A DNA stretch of 64,000 nucleotides from Planctomycetaceae bacterium (GTDB taxonomy: Bacteria > Planctomycetota > UBA1135 > GCA-002686595), in NCBI GenBank assembly GCA_016125265.1, contig WGMC01000028.1, positions 1 through 64,000 of the forward strand, in the 5' to 3' direction. Below, piece after piece: positions 32,729 through 41,995 of the stretch (positions are counted from its first letter, which is position 1; each line of letters begins with the position of its first letter). The position numbers and the translations under genes were made by a program. Under the pieces are notes generated by a model, which was not told the DNA's origin, ran no database searches, and worked only from the letters and a program-made list of their open reading frames with translations.

Positions 32729-34927
32729 ATGCGATTCGAACCCTCCCGTCCGCGCGACCTGTTCCGCGGCCGCTACCTGCTAGCACCCGCTTTCCTGGCC
32801 GGAGTGGCTGGGGCAGCCCAGGCCCAGCAGTTCCAGCTCCAGCCTGGCCTCATCCCCGGCGTGGTCCGCTGGACCGAGGGCGTCGAGTGCGCCGACGTCG
32901 AGAACGACGGCGACCTCGACATCTTTTTCGCCGACGGCGACGGCTTCAGCAGTGCTGGCACGAAGCGCCAGAACGTGCTGATCATCAACAACTTCCCCAG
33001 CTTCACGGACGAGAGCGTGGCGCGGCTCGGCGCGTCGGTTTCGAACGCCAAGATGGTGATCACCGGTGACATCCAGAACGACGGCCTCGTCGACGCGCTG
33101 TTCTGCAACGCGTTCAACACGGACCTGCCGTTCCTGTTCGTCAACCAAGCCGGCAACCCGGGTTTCTTCCAGCAGCAGAGCGCCGCCCGCGGCCTGACCG
33201 TGGCGTTCTCGAGCGCCAGCGGCCAGTTCGGCGACTTGGACAACGACGGCGACCTCGACCTGATCCTCAACGACTCGGGTCCCTCGTTCCTCGGCGGCGG
33301 CGGCGGTCGTCCGCGCCTCTACCTCAACGACGGTCTCGGCTTCTTCACCCAGGAAGTCGCGAAGATGAACGCGCCCCTCAAAGTCGCGCACATGGACGTG
33401 CAACTGGTGGACGTCGACAACGACTACGACCTCGACTTCTACGGCGCCAACCGCGCGGCCAACGGCGGCCAGACCCACTACCTGATGCTGAACGATGGCA
33501 CCGCCTCGTTCACGAACATCTCGGGCACGATCCCGGCGACCTCCGCCAATGTGTACGAGTCCGAGATGGCCGACCTGGACGGTGACGGTGACCTCGACAA
33601 CTTCTTCGTCAGCCTCTCCGGCTTCGGCGAAGGAGTGCATCGCAACAACCTGATCCCGAGCGGCACGCTGTCGTTCACCGCGGGCGCGTCCTTCGGCACG
33701 CACGACGACAACGAGATCGCGCTGCTCGACTTCGACAACGACGGCGACTACGACTCGATCGTCGGTTCGCTGAGCGGCCCCGCCGAGAAGCTCTACCGCA
33801 ACGACGGCAACCTGGTCTTCGCGCAGGTCGCCAACGCCTTCACGACCGTCGGGGACTCGACCCTGGACGTGACGGTCGCCGACCTCAACAACGACGGCGC
33901 CTACGACGTGATCTCGGCCCAGGGCGAGAGCAACCCGGGCCAGTTCGCCAACAAGATCTACGCGAACGTCGGTGCGCCGGACAGCCTGGCCCCGGTGATC
34001 GTCCGCGAGGAAACCCTGAGCAGCCCCACGGCCACCGGCCCCTGGGTCGTCCGCACGATGGTGCGCGACCAGGTCCTCGATGACGCGAAGAACTGGGTCA
34101 CCGGCTCGGGTACCTACGTGGTGAACACCCTCGCGCAGAACGTCGGGATCTCCATCACGGGCTTCAGCTTCGTCCCGACCTCCGTGCCCGCGGGCACGAC
34201 GGTCACCTGGACGAACAACTCCGGTGTGGCCCACGACGTGACCAGCACGACGGACGGCTACGGCTTCGCCTCGGGCCCCTTCAGCCCCGGCAACAGCTTC
34301 AGCTACACCTTCGTCACCCCGGGCACCTACACCTACACCTGCACGATCCACCCGGGCATGAATGGTGTGTTGACGGTCACCGGCAGCGCCTCGACGGCGA
34401 ACGTGACCTACTCCGCGGGCAGCATGTACCGCAGCGAGATGTTCGACACCGCCGGTGGCAATGGCGTCGAGCTGGTCTACGAGACCCGCTACGTCGACTG
34501 GGCCGGCAACGTCACCGTCACACCTTCGAAGCGTGTGCCCCTCGCCGGCGCCTGCGGCTTCACGGCGTATGGCGTCGGTGTCTCCCCGACGAACGACCTG
34601 ATCCTCGGCGGCTCCGGCTCGGGCGCCGTGGGTGGCGTCGCCACCTTGACGGTGTCGAACGCGACCCCCGGTTTCACGATCCTCGCCTCGTCGACGGGCT
34701 CCAGTTTCCTCCCGCTCTTCAGCGGTGTGGCGCTGCTGGATCCGCTCGGCCTCCTGGTCAACGTGACCGTCCCCACGGTCGGCGGCGTCTCGACTGCCAA
34801 CCTGCCTCTGCCGGCCCTCCCGGCGCTGGCCGGCTTCTCGGTGTTCTTCCAGTCCTTCGGTCTGGACGGCACCAAGCCCGAGGGCATTGCGCTCTCCAAC
34901 GGCATCGAACTCGTGATCTGCCCGTGA
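32729..34927 (+). CDS. Secreted FG-GAP repeat protein with an amicyanin-type cupredoxin domain (copy 1)
   Basis: The 732-residue product has a signal peptide ending at about AGAAQAQQ. Residues about 35-410 are FG-GAP/VCBS repeats with Ca-binding loops such as DVENDGDLDIFF, DLDNDGDLDLIL and DLDGDGDLDNFF, which should form a beta-propeller. Residues about 470-550 form a cupredoxin: WTNNSGVAHDVTSTTDGYGF holds His502, and TYTCTIHPGM gives Cys538, His541 and Met544. The Cys-x2-His-x2-Met spacing is that of amicyanin. Residues about 609-732 are a C-terminal module shared with the next two surface proteins. A GGAG site nine bases before the ATG supports the start. It is probably cell-surface or periplasmic, with a possible role in copper electron transfer. 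Confidence 0.85.
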   Translation: MRFEPSRPRDLFRGRYLLAPAFLAGVAGAAQAQQFQLQPGLIPGVVRWTEGVECADVENDGDLDIFFADGDGFSSAGTKRQNVLIINNFPSFTDESVARLGASVSNAKMVITGDIQNDGLVDALFCNAFNTDLPFLFVNQAGNPGFFQQQSAARGLTVAFSSASGQFGDLDNDGDLDLILNDSGPSFLGGGGGRPRLYLNDGLGFFTQEVAKMNAPLKVAHMDVQLVDVDNDYDLDFYGANRAANGGQTHYLMLNDGTASFTNISGTIPATSANVYESEMADLDGDGDLDNFFVSLSGFGEGVHRNNLIPSGTLSFTAGASFGTHDDNEIALLDFDNDGDYDSIVGSLSGPAEKLYRNDGNLVFAQVANAFTTVGDSTLDVTVADLNNDGAYDVISAQGESNPGQFANKIYANVGAPDSLAPVIVREETLSSPTATGPWVVRTMVRDQVLDDAKNWVTGSGTYVVNTLAQNVGISITGFSFVPTSVPAGTTVTWTNNSGVAHDVTSTTDGYGFASGPFSPGNSFSYTFVTPGTYTYTCTIHPGMNGVLTVTGSASTANVTYSAGSMYRSEMFDTAGGNGVELVYETRYVDWAGNVTVTPSKRVPLAGACGFTAYGVGVSPTNDLILGGSGSGAVGGVATLTVSNATPGFTILASSTGSSFLPLFSGVALLDPLGLLVNVTVPTVGGVSTANLPLPALPALAGFSVFFQSFGLDGTKPEGIALSNGIELVICP

Positions 34928-34973
34928 GGGCGGTCCTCCGGATCGCCTGAGCGATCCGCGGCGAAGTGATTCG

Positions 34974-35013
34974 GGGCGCGCTCTCCTCGCGAGGAGAGCG
35001 CGCCCTCTCTTTT
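34974..35013 (+). terminator. Rho-independent terminator (perfect 32-bp palindrome plus T-rich tract)
   Basis: Positions 34974-35005 form a perfect inverted repeat with 16 bases per arm (arm begins GGGCGCGCTCTCC), followed by TCTCTTTT at 35006-35013. It lies between the two FG-GAP-cupredoxin copies, 46 bases after the stop of the first, so each copy probably has its own transcript. Confidence 0.85.
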
Positions 35014-35101
35014 GTGCCTTGTCGCCTTGGCGCGTGGCGCGAATGCGCATTTGCCCGTAGCCTTGTGACGTTCCCCCCATCCCCCAGCGTCCCGACAACC
35101 C

Positions 35102-37291
35102 ATGCACCAGCCCCGCTTCGTCCGACTCCTCCCGGCGACTTCCGTCCTGTGCCTCCTCGGCGGTGTCGCCCAGGCGCAGCAGTTCCAGTACCAGGTGGGA
35201 CTGATCCCCGGCACACCGCGTTGGAGCGAAGGAGTCGCCGCCGCCGACGTCGAGAACGACGGCGACTTCGACCTGTTCTTCGCCGACGGCGACGGTTACG
35301 ACACGCCGGGCACCAAACGGCAGAACGTGCTGGTCGTGAACCGCCTCGAGCAGCAGCCGGGGCTGTTCAACGACGTCAGCGTCGCGCGCCTCGGCGTTTC
35401 GATCTCCCACGGGAAGATGGTCATCACCGGCGACATCCAGGGGGATGGTTTGGTCGATGCGGTCTTCTGCAACGCGTTCTACACGGACCCGCCGTTCCTT
35501 TTTGTGAACCAGCAGGCGAACCCGGGTTTCTTCACCAAGGAGAACGCCCAGCGCGGCCTGACCAGCAACTTGAGCAGCGCGTCTGGCCAGTTCGGCGACC
35601 TGGACAACGACGGCGACCTCGACCTCGTGCTCAACGACACGGGGCCCGCGTGGCTCGGCGCCCCGGGCGGTCGGCCCCGGCTCTACATCAACGACGGACT
35701 CGGCTTCTTCACCGAGAATGCCGCCAAGATGAACGCCGCGTTGAAGGTGGGCCACATGGGGGTGCAGTTGGTCGATATCGACAACGACCTCGACCTCGAC
35801 TTCTTCGGGCCCAACCGCAACTTCAGCGGCGGCAAGCCCCACTACCTCATGCTGAACGACGGCACCGCGTCGTTCAGCGACGCGTCGACCCTGCTGCCCA
35901 ACACCGGTGGCAACGTGTACGAGGCGGATGCCGCCGACCTCGACGGGGATGCGGACATCGACTTCTTCTTCCTGAGCCTCTCGGGTTTCCAGGACGGCTG
36001 GGTGCGCAACGGCTTGAACCCGAGTGGAACCCTGTCCTTCGCCGCGAGCGCGCCCTTCGGCGCCCACGACGACAACGAGGTCAGCTTCCTCGACTACGAC
36101 AACGACGGCGACCTGGACGTGATCCTGGGCTGCCTCTCGGGACCGCGCGAGAAGCTCTATCGCAACGACGGCAACATGGTGTTCGTCGAGGTCCCCAACG
36201 CGTTCAACGCGCCCCAGGACGCAACGCTCGACGCGGCGGTGGTGGACCTCAACAACGACGGGGCCTACGACGTGGTCACGTCCCAGGGCGAGGGCCAAAG
36301 TGCGCAGTGGGTCAACAAGGTCCACGCCAACGTCGGCGCCCCCGACACGCGGGCGCCCGTGATCGTGCGCGAAGAGAGCCTCGATCAGCCCAGCGCCAAC
36401 GGCCCCTGGGTCGTGCGCACCGTGGTGGGGGACCAGGTCCTCGACGATGGGCTCAACTGGGTGCGCGGCTCGGGCGAGTACGTGGTCAACACGTCGGCCC
36501 AGACGGCCGGCATCGCGATCTCGGGTTTCTCGTTCCCGCCGCTGTCGGTGCCCGCGGGCACCACGGTGACCTGGACCAACAACTCCGGCGTGGCGCACGA
36601 CGTCACCAGCACGACGGACGGCTACGGATTTGCGTCCGGTCCCTTCGGCCCCGGCGGGAGCTTCAGCTACAGCTTCGTGCGGCCGGGCACCTACACGTAC
36701 ACCTGCACCCTGCACGCGGGGATGAACGGCGTACTGACGGTCACGGGCAGCTCCTCTCCCGCGAAGGTGACGTACTCCATGGGCAGCACGTACCGCTCGG
36801 AGATGGTCGACACCCAGGGCGGGCTCGGTGTGGAGCTGGTCTACGAGTCGCGGTTCGTCGACTGGGCCGGCAACCTCACGGTGACCGAATCCAAGCGTGT
36901 GCCCCTCGGCTCGCCCTGCGGCTTCGCGGCCTACGGGCAGGGCGCGAGCCCCGCGAACGACCTGGTGCTCGTGGGCTCTGGCTCGGGCGCCGTGGGCGGG
37001 ATCGCGACGCTGACGACCAGCACCGTGGGCGGGAGCTTCTCCGTGCTGGCGCTTTCCTTGGGCTCGGGTTTCCTGCCGCTCTTCGGCGGCACGGGACTGC
37101 TCGACGCCGGTTTGCTCGTGACCACGGTGGTGGTGCCCGCCGCGGGCGGGGTGTCTGCGGCCAACCTGCCGATCCCGAACGACGCCGGCCTGGCCGGGTT
37201 CGCGGTCTACTTCCAGTCGTTCGCGCTGGATGGGACGAAGCCCGAGGGTGTGGCCCTCTCCAACGGCGTCGCCCTGACGATCTGCCCCTGA
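35102..37291 (+). CDS. Secreted FG-GAP repeat protein with an amicyanin-type cupredoxin domain (copy 2)
   Basis: This 729-residue protein is a close paralog of the upstream gene over its whole length, with the same order: signal peptide, FG-GAP repeats with DxDNDGDxD loops, cupredoxin and C-terminal module. The copper ligands are retained (GVAHDVTSTT and YTCTLHAGM, again Cys-x2-His-x2-Met). The copies differ by many scattered substitutions, such as HDDNEVSFLDYDNDGDLDVI against HDDNEIALLDFDNDGDYDSI, so this is an old tandem duplication kept under selection. The two may be differentially expressed through separate promoters. Confidence 0.85.
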   Translation: MHQPRFVRLLPATSVLCLLGGVAQAQQFQYQVGLIPGTPRWSEGVAAADVENDGDFDLFFADGDGYDTPGTKRQNVLVVNRLEQQPGLFNDVSVARLGVSISHGKMVITGDIQGDGLVDAVFCNAFYTDPPFLFVNQQANPGFFTKENAQRGLTSNLSSASGQFGDLDNDGDLDLVLNDTGPAWLGAPGGRPRLYINDGLGFFTENAAKMNAALKVGHMGVQLVDIDNDLDLDFFGPNRNFSGGKPHYLMLNDGTASFSDASTLLPNTGGNVYEADAADLDGDADIDFFFLSLSGFQDGWVRNGLNPSGTLSFAASAPFGAHDDNEVSFLDYDNDGDLDVILGCLSGPREKLYRNDGNMVFVEVPNAFNAPQDATLDAAVVDLNNDGAYDVVTSQGEGQSAQWVNKVHANVGAPDTRAPVIVREESLDQPSANGPWVVRTVVGDQVLDDGLNWVRGSGEYVVNTSAQTAGIAISGFSFPPLSVPAGTTVTWTNNSGVAHDVTSTTDGYGFASGPFGPGGSFSYSFVRPGTYTYTCTLHAGMNGVLTVTGSSSPAKVTYSMGSTYRSEMVDTQGGLGVELVYESRFVDWAGNLTVTESKRVPLGSPCGFAAYGQGASPANDLVLVGSGSGAVGGIATLTTSTVGGSFSVLALSLGSGFLPLFGGTGLLDAGLLVTTVVVPAAGGVSAANLPIPNDAGLAGFAVYFQSFALDGTKPEGVALSNGVALTICP

Positions 37292-37312
37292 CCCAGCCTT
37301 GGGCGGGTCGTT

Positions 37313-37348
37313 GCCGGCCGTCCTGCCCCTCAGGGCAAGGCGGCCGGC
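37313..37348 (+). terminator. GC-rich hairpin after copy 2
   Basis: GCCGGCCG (37313-37320) pairs with CGGCCGGC (37341-37348), and the enclosed bases can form an inner TGCCC/GGGCA stem. It starts 21 bases after the stop of the second FG-GAP copy. A second imperfect hairpin (about 37388-37416, ttccctggg/cccaggggaa) follows before the next gene. Confidence 0.6.
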
Positions 37349-37500
37349 CGCGTTTCCGGGGTCGTCGCGCGGGCAGCGCCGGCGTCCATTTTTCCCTGGG
37401 GGTTTCCCAGGGGAAATTGCGCGTCCGGAGGGTGTAGGACAAGATGGCGCCGTACGGGGTGCCGTTCGGCGCTCCACTCCCACCCCCTGCCCATCGGCCC

Positions 37501-38943
37501 ATGCAAGTTGGATCCCGCGAGTTCGTGTCCGTCCTCGGCTTCCTGACCCTGGCCCCTCTTGCCCCCGTTGGTCTCGGCAACGGCAACGGCTTCGACAACC
37601 TCGGCGCGAACCTCACCGCCTACGCGGTCTCCGCGAACGGCGCTGTCGTCGCCGGTTACGACGCGAACCAGTACTTCGTCTGGACGCCGAGCTCGGGTGT
37701 GCAGGCGATCGGCGGCACCTCCCCTCAGAGTGGTTTGGCTGGCGGCAAGCCGTCGCTCTCGTTCGACGGGACGCGCCTTTGTGGCACGGTCCTCAACGCA
37801 CCCCTCAACCAACAGCAGATCGGGCTGTACGACGTGGGCACCGGCACGTGGCTGCCGCTCGGCGGGCTCGGCACCGTGATCGACGGCTCGGCGAGCTCCG
37901 GCTGGGGCATCAGCGGCGACGGTTCCACTCTGGTCGGACTGGGTTGGGTGCCCGGGGCCCAGGCTCACGCGATCACTTGGCGCCAGGACACGGGGATCGT
38001 CGATCTCGGCACCACGGTGCCGAACCGCAGCACACGCGCGAACGCCGCGGACTTCGACGGTGACACGGTGGTCGGTTGGCAGGACGGAGCCACTGGCTTC
38101 CGCCAGGGCGCGGTGTGGGTGAACGGCGTGCAGACGCTGATCGACATCGACGGTTCGCCCGCGAGCGAAGCCGGCGCGGTGTCCGCCGACGGCAACTGGG
38201 TCGTGGGCAGCGGCCCCGCGTCGAACGGTTTCCAACCCTGGCGCTGGAGCGCGACGACCGGAGCCGAGAGCCTGGGCCATTTGAACCCTTCCTGGCGCGG
38301 CGCGGCCACCGCGATCAGCGCGGATGGTTCGGTGATCGTGGGCTTCGACCGGCCATTCCCGGGCCCTGCCACCTTCGGGCGCGGGTTCGTCTGGACCGAG
38401 GCGACGGGCATGCTCGACCTGACCGATCTGGCCATCGCCCAGGGCATCGACCTCGGCGGCGCCGTGTTGGCGCTGCCGCTAGCGATCAGCGCCGACGGGC
38501 GCACGATCGTTGGTTCGGCCCGCGGCGCCGGTGTGTTCGGCTTCCGCTTGACTCTGCCCGAGGAGCCCTACGGCTACACGGCGTACGGGACTGGCCTCTC
38601 GCCCACCAACGACATGGTTCTCGGCGGTGTGGGTACGCCGGTGCTCGGCGGGTCGCTCGTCCTCGCGACCTCCAACGCGACGCCGGGCGCGGTGCTGCTT
38701 GCGGCGTCCCTGGGTTCGGCCCAGGTGCCGCTGTTCGGCGGCGTGGCCCTGATTGACCCGTTCTCTCTGGTCGGAACCTTCGCGGTGGCCACCGTCGGCG
38801 GGACGGCGACGTTCAACGGCCCCATCCCGAGCATCCCGAGCCTCGCGGGAGTGCCGTTCTACTTCCAGTCCTTCGGCGGGGACATCACGAAGCCCGAGGG
38901 CCTGGCGCTCTCCAACGGCCTGAGCGCCGTCATCCGCCGCTGA
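37501..38943 (+). CDS. Secreted HAF-repeat protein with the shared C-terminal module
   Basis: The 480-residue product starts at ATG 37501 (an ATG at 37444 would extend the N-terminus by 19 residues). A signal-like segment (VLGFLTLAPLAPVGLG) precedes about seven HAF-type extracellular repeats, seen as AYAVSANGAVVAGYD, GWGISGDGSTLVGLG, EAGAVSADGNWVVGSG, ATAISADGSVIVGFD and PLAISADGRTIVGSA. Residues about 357-480 are a module like the ends of the two FG-GAP-cupredoxin proteins (GYTAYGTGLSPTND then VLGG). It lacks a cupredoxin. It is expected at the surface and its ligand is unknown. Confidence 0.8.
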   Translation: MQVGSREFVSVLGFLTLAPLAPVGLGNGNGFDNLGANLTAYAVSANGAVVAGYDANQYFVWTPSSGVQAIGGTSPQSGLAGGKPSLSFDGTRLCGTVLNAPLNQQQIGLYDVGTGTWLPLGGLGTVIDGSASSGWGISGDGSTLVGLGWVPGAQAHAITWRQDTGIVDLGTTVPNRSTRANAADFDGDTVVGWQDGATGFRQGAVWVNGVQTLIDIDGSPASEAGAVSADGNWVVGSGPASNGFQPWRWSATTGAESLGHLNPSWRGAATAISADGSVIVGFDRPFPGPATFGRGFVWTEATGMLDLTDLAIAQGIDLGGAVLALPLAISADGRTIVGSARGAGVFGFRLTLPEEPYGYTAYGTGLSPTNDMVLGGVGTPVLGGSLVLATSNATPGAVLLAASLGSAQVPLFGGVALIDPFSLVGTFAVATVGGTATFNGPIPSIPSLAGVPFYFQSFGGDITKPEGLALSNGLSAVIRR

Positions 38944-38977
38944 CGGGATCGCGGCGGCGCGCGCTAAGCTCGGGCGC

Positions 38978-40642
38978 ATGCTGATCTTGGCGCTCGGTTC
39001 CCTGGCCGTCCTGCCCTGGCAGGACGGGGCACCCAAGCCGCTGTTCCGGGTGGAGCCCCTGGAGGCCGCGGTCGGTGAGGGCCGGCAGGTGGTTCGCACC
39101 ACCTCCGGCGCCCGCGAGAAGAACTGGATCCTCGAGGTCAACGGCGGCGGTCTGCTGCTCGGCGACCTCGACGGGGAGGGCTCCGTGGATCTGCTCCTCG
39201 TCGACGGCTCCACGGTCGAGCGCGCGACCGCCGACGAACCCGGCGAGCGGCCCCGCGTGCACCTCAACGACGGCGCCGGTGGGCTGCGTTTGGCCGAGGG
39301 CGACTGGGCCATCGCGCCGGGTCGCTGGGGCACCGGTGGGGCCCTCGGCGACGTCGATGGCGACGGGCGTCTCGATGCGGTCGTCACCCAGTGGGGACCG
39401 GACCGTTTGCTTTGGAACCGCGAGGGGCAGGGACTGGTCGAGCGCACCGAGGGAAGCGGCCTCGGCAAGGACGGCTGGTCCACCAGCGCGGCGTTCCTCG
39501 ACGGGGACCAGGACGGTGTGCTCGACCTTTTTGTCGTGCGGTACCTCGAGTTCGACGCGGCCGCGATCCCGAGCCGCGCATCGCGCGAATGTGTGTGGAA
39601 GGGCCACCCGGTCATGTGTGGGCCGGAGGGGCTCACACCCACCCGCGACGCCTACTACCGCGGCAATGGCGACGGCAGTTTCGCGGACGCGAGCGAGACG
39701 TTCGGCCTCGCGCAAGTGGAGCCGGGTTACGGTCTCGGCGTGGTCACCGTGGACTTCGATCGCGACGGTCGCACGGATCTCTACGTCAGCAACGACTCCA
39801 CACCGAACCACCTCTGGCGGAACCTCGGCGAAGGGCGCTTCGAGGAAGTGGGCATGGAGCTGGGTGTGGCGGTCGACACCAGCGGCCGCGAGCAGGCCGG
39901 CATGGGCATCGCCGTCGGCGACGCGGACGGGGACGGTTACCCGGATCTGTTCGTCACGAACTTCTCCGGCGAGCACAACGCGTTCTACCGCTCCAACCAA
40001 CGCGGCGGCCGCCTGCGTTACGGGGATCGCGCCCACACGAGCCGTCTCGCCGGCCCGAGCATTCCGATGCTCGGCTGGGGCACGCAGATGGCGGATTTCG
40101 ACCAGGATGGCGAACAGGACCTCGTCCTCGTCAACGGCCACGTCTACCCCCAGGCGGACGAGCCGGGCACCGACACACGTTATGCGCAGGAGCCCCAGTG
40201 GTTCCGCGGGGTGGGCGAGGGCCGTTTCGAAGAGGCGCCGTTCGGCGACGGGCCGCCGATCGTGGGGCGCGCGGCGGCGTTCGCCGATCTCGACGGCGAC
40301 GGGGACCTGGACGGTCTTGCGATCGAGCTGGACGGCAGTGTGTGGCGCTACACCAACACCGGGGCGCTTGGCCGCGGGCTGCTCGTCGAGTTGCACGATC
40401 CGCTGCCGCAGGGCGCGCGCGTCGAGTTGGTCGCGGGCGAGCGCGTGCAGTGGCGCGAAGCGAGCACCGCCGGCGGTTACCAAGCCGCGTTGCCCGCCGC
40501 GGCGCACTTTGGTCTGGGCTCCTTCGAGGGGCCCGTGACGGTGCGCGTCGTGTGGCCCGGGGGTGCAACGACGACCGTCGAAGGGGCCACGGGGCCGCGT
40601 GTGGTTGCCACACGGCCCGCGGCCGCCGAGGAGGAACGCTGA
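38978..40642 (+). CDS. CRTAC1/ASPIC-UnbV-like FG-GAP protein
   Basis: The 554-residue product has a short hydrophobic N-terminus (MLILALGSLAVLPW) and at least four FG-GAP repeats with Ca-binding DxDxDG loops (DVDGDGRLDAVV, DFDRDGRTDLYV, DADGDGYPDLFV, DFDQDGEQDLVL, DLDGDGDLDGLA). The C-terminus (about 470-545) matches the ASPIC/UnbV domain: GARVELVAGERVQWREAS, then a segment with HFGLGSFEGPVTVRVVWPGG. The sequence HNAFYRSNQ and the Cys pair CVWKGHPVMC are typical of this group. A periplasmic or surface role is likely. Its stop touches the start of the TPR gene (TGATG). Confidence 0.85.
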   Translation: MLILALGSLAVLPWQDGAPKPLFRVEPLEAAVGEGRQVVRTTSGAREKNWILEVNGGGLLLGDLDGEGSVDLLLVDGSTVERATADEPGERPRVHLNDGAGGLRLAEGDWAIAPGRWGTGGALGDVDGDGRLDAVVTQWGPDRLLWNREGQGLVERTEGSGLGKDGWSTSAAFLDGDQDGVLDLFVVRYLEFDAAAIPSRASRECVWKGHPVMCGPEGLTPTRDAYYRGNGDGSFADASETFGLAQVEPGYGLGVVTVDFDRDGRTDLYVSNDSTPNHLWRNLGEGRFEEVGMELGVAVDTSGREQAGMGIAVGDADGDGYPDLFVTNFSGEHNAFYRSNQRGGRLRYGDRAHTSRLAGPSIPMLGWGTQMADFDQDGEQDLVLVNGHVYPQADEPGTDTRYAQEPQWFRGVGEGRFEEAPFGDGPPIVGRAAAFADLDGDGDLDGLAIELDGSVWRYTNTGALGRGLLVELHDPLPQGARVELVAGERVQWREASTAGGYQAALPAAAHFGLGSFEGPVTVRVVWPGGATTTVEGATGPRVVATRPAAAEEER

Positions 40643-41871
40643 TGCTCCGCGCACGTGTGTTGGGTTGCGCCGCTCTGGTGCTTCTCGCGTGGTCGCTCCC
40701 GCCGCTCCTGTGCGCGGCGAGCGCCGCTCCCACCGCGCAGTCCGGCGCCCGCCCCGGTGCGCCGCTCGGGGAACTTCCGGCGGCGCTGACGCGGCGACCC
40801 GAAGACCTGCCGGGGGCCGAGCCAGAGCGCTGGGCCCGGTTCTTCGATCCGGCCGCGCAGGCGGAGATCGGCCGCAGTTTGGCGCCGGGCACGTTGGACG
40901 GCATGACGTTCGCGCAAGCCGCCTACGGCCAGGGGTTGTTCGTGCCGGCGCTCGAAACCCTGCACCAAGTGCTGACGCGCGAACCCGACTTTCCTCCGGC
41001 CTGGCTCGTGGCCGGCGCGACCTACTGGCGCTTGCGGCGCTACGGCGACGCCGTGCACGCGTACGGGCGGTTCTTGGCCGTGGCTCCGAACCAGGTGGCG
41101 CGCACCCACGGCATGGGGCACGCGCTCTACGGCCTCGGTCGCTTCGCCGACGCGCGGGAGCACTACCAACGTGTGCTCGCCGAGGTCACGGACCGCGCGG
41201 AGATCTGGCGCGGTCTAGCCCTGGCGGAGTTGCGCCTCGGCAACGGCGAGGCGGCGCTGGGGCACTTGGACCGTGTGCTGGAGCTCTCGCCCGACGACGG
41301 CGATGCGCTGACGTGGCGCGCGGAGACGTTGCTCGAGTTGGAGCGATTCGACGACGCGCTCGCAGAAGCCGAGCGCGCGGCGGCCCTCGCGCCCGGCGAT
41401 CCGCGGCCGCGATGGATCGCCATGGAGAGCCTGTTCGCGTTGGGCCGGGACGACGAAGCAGAGCAACGGCAATCCGATTGGCGGCGACTCGACCGATTTG
41501 CCTCCCAGCGCCGCGCGATCGAAGCTCGACTCCTGCTCGAGCCGCGCCAGCCACTTCTTGCCCGGCAATTGGTTCAAAATGCCGTCGATGTCGGCGATCG
41601 TGGATTGGTGCGAGCGGCGCTCGAACGCCTGCGCGGCGCCGGAACGACGGCGTCGTTCCACTGCGAAACCTCGCAGTTTGCCCTCGAAACCTGGCTTTCG
41701 CTGGGGGCGGACCAAGAGGCACGGGTCGCCGCCCTGGACATCGAGCGGCGCTGCGCGTCCGATGCTTCGGCTTGGCAGCGGCTCGCCTTGTATTGGTCCG
41801 TCCTGGGCGACGCCGACCGGGCGGCGGAAGCCCAGCGGCGTTATCTGCAACTCACGGGCAAAGGCCACTAG
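40642..41871 (+). CDS. Exported TPR protein
   Basis: The 409-residue product has a signal peptide (VLGCAALVLLAWSLPPLLCAA). A tetratricopeptide region follows from about residue 90 to 270, with units such as AWLVAGATYWRLRRYGDAVH, MGHALYGLGRFADAREHYQR, and LALAELRLGNGEAALGHLDR. A further helical stretch ends with a final repeat LYWSVLGDADRAAEAQRRYL. CRTAC1-like FG-GAP proteins are often next to TPR genes, and the one-base overlap of the two genes here suggests that the products work together, possibly in a surface complex. Confidence 0.82.
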   Translation: MLRARVLGCAALVLLAWSLPPLLCAASAAPTAQSGARPGAPLGELPAALTRRPEDLPGAEPERWARFFDPAAQAEIGRSLAPGTLDGMTFAQAAYGQGLFVPALETLHQVLTREPDFPPAWLVAGATYWRLRRYGDAVHAYGRFLAVAPNQVARTHGMGHALYGLGRFADAREHYQRVLAEVTDRAEIWRGLALAELRLGNGEAALGHLDRVLELSPDDGDALTWRAETLLELERFDDALAEAERAAALAPGDPRPRWIAMESLFALGRDDEAEQRQSDWRRLDRFASQRRAIEARLLLEPRQPLLARQLVQNAVDVGDRGLVRAALERLRGAGTTASFHCETSQFALETWLSLGADQEARVAALDIERRCASDASAWQRLALYWSVLGDADRAAEAQRRYLQLTGKGH

Positions 41872-41995
41872 CAGGGGAGCTGGAATCCGCCCGTTGCAAA
41901 GTGCAGACTCCGGCAGGTAGGCCTCTTGTCCGCGGTTCATGTGGACGGCCTCCCGCACGGCGCCGCGCCGATCCGCGGCCGTTCCAGACACCACC

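Noticed and set aside
32780..37483. Minus-strand frame of over 1500 codons opposite the two FG-GAP genes
   Set aside because: The repeats in it mirror the DxDNDGD loops of the real genes; it has no motif of its own.
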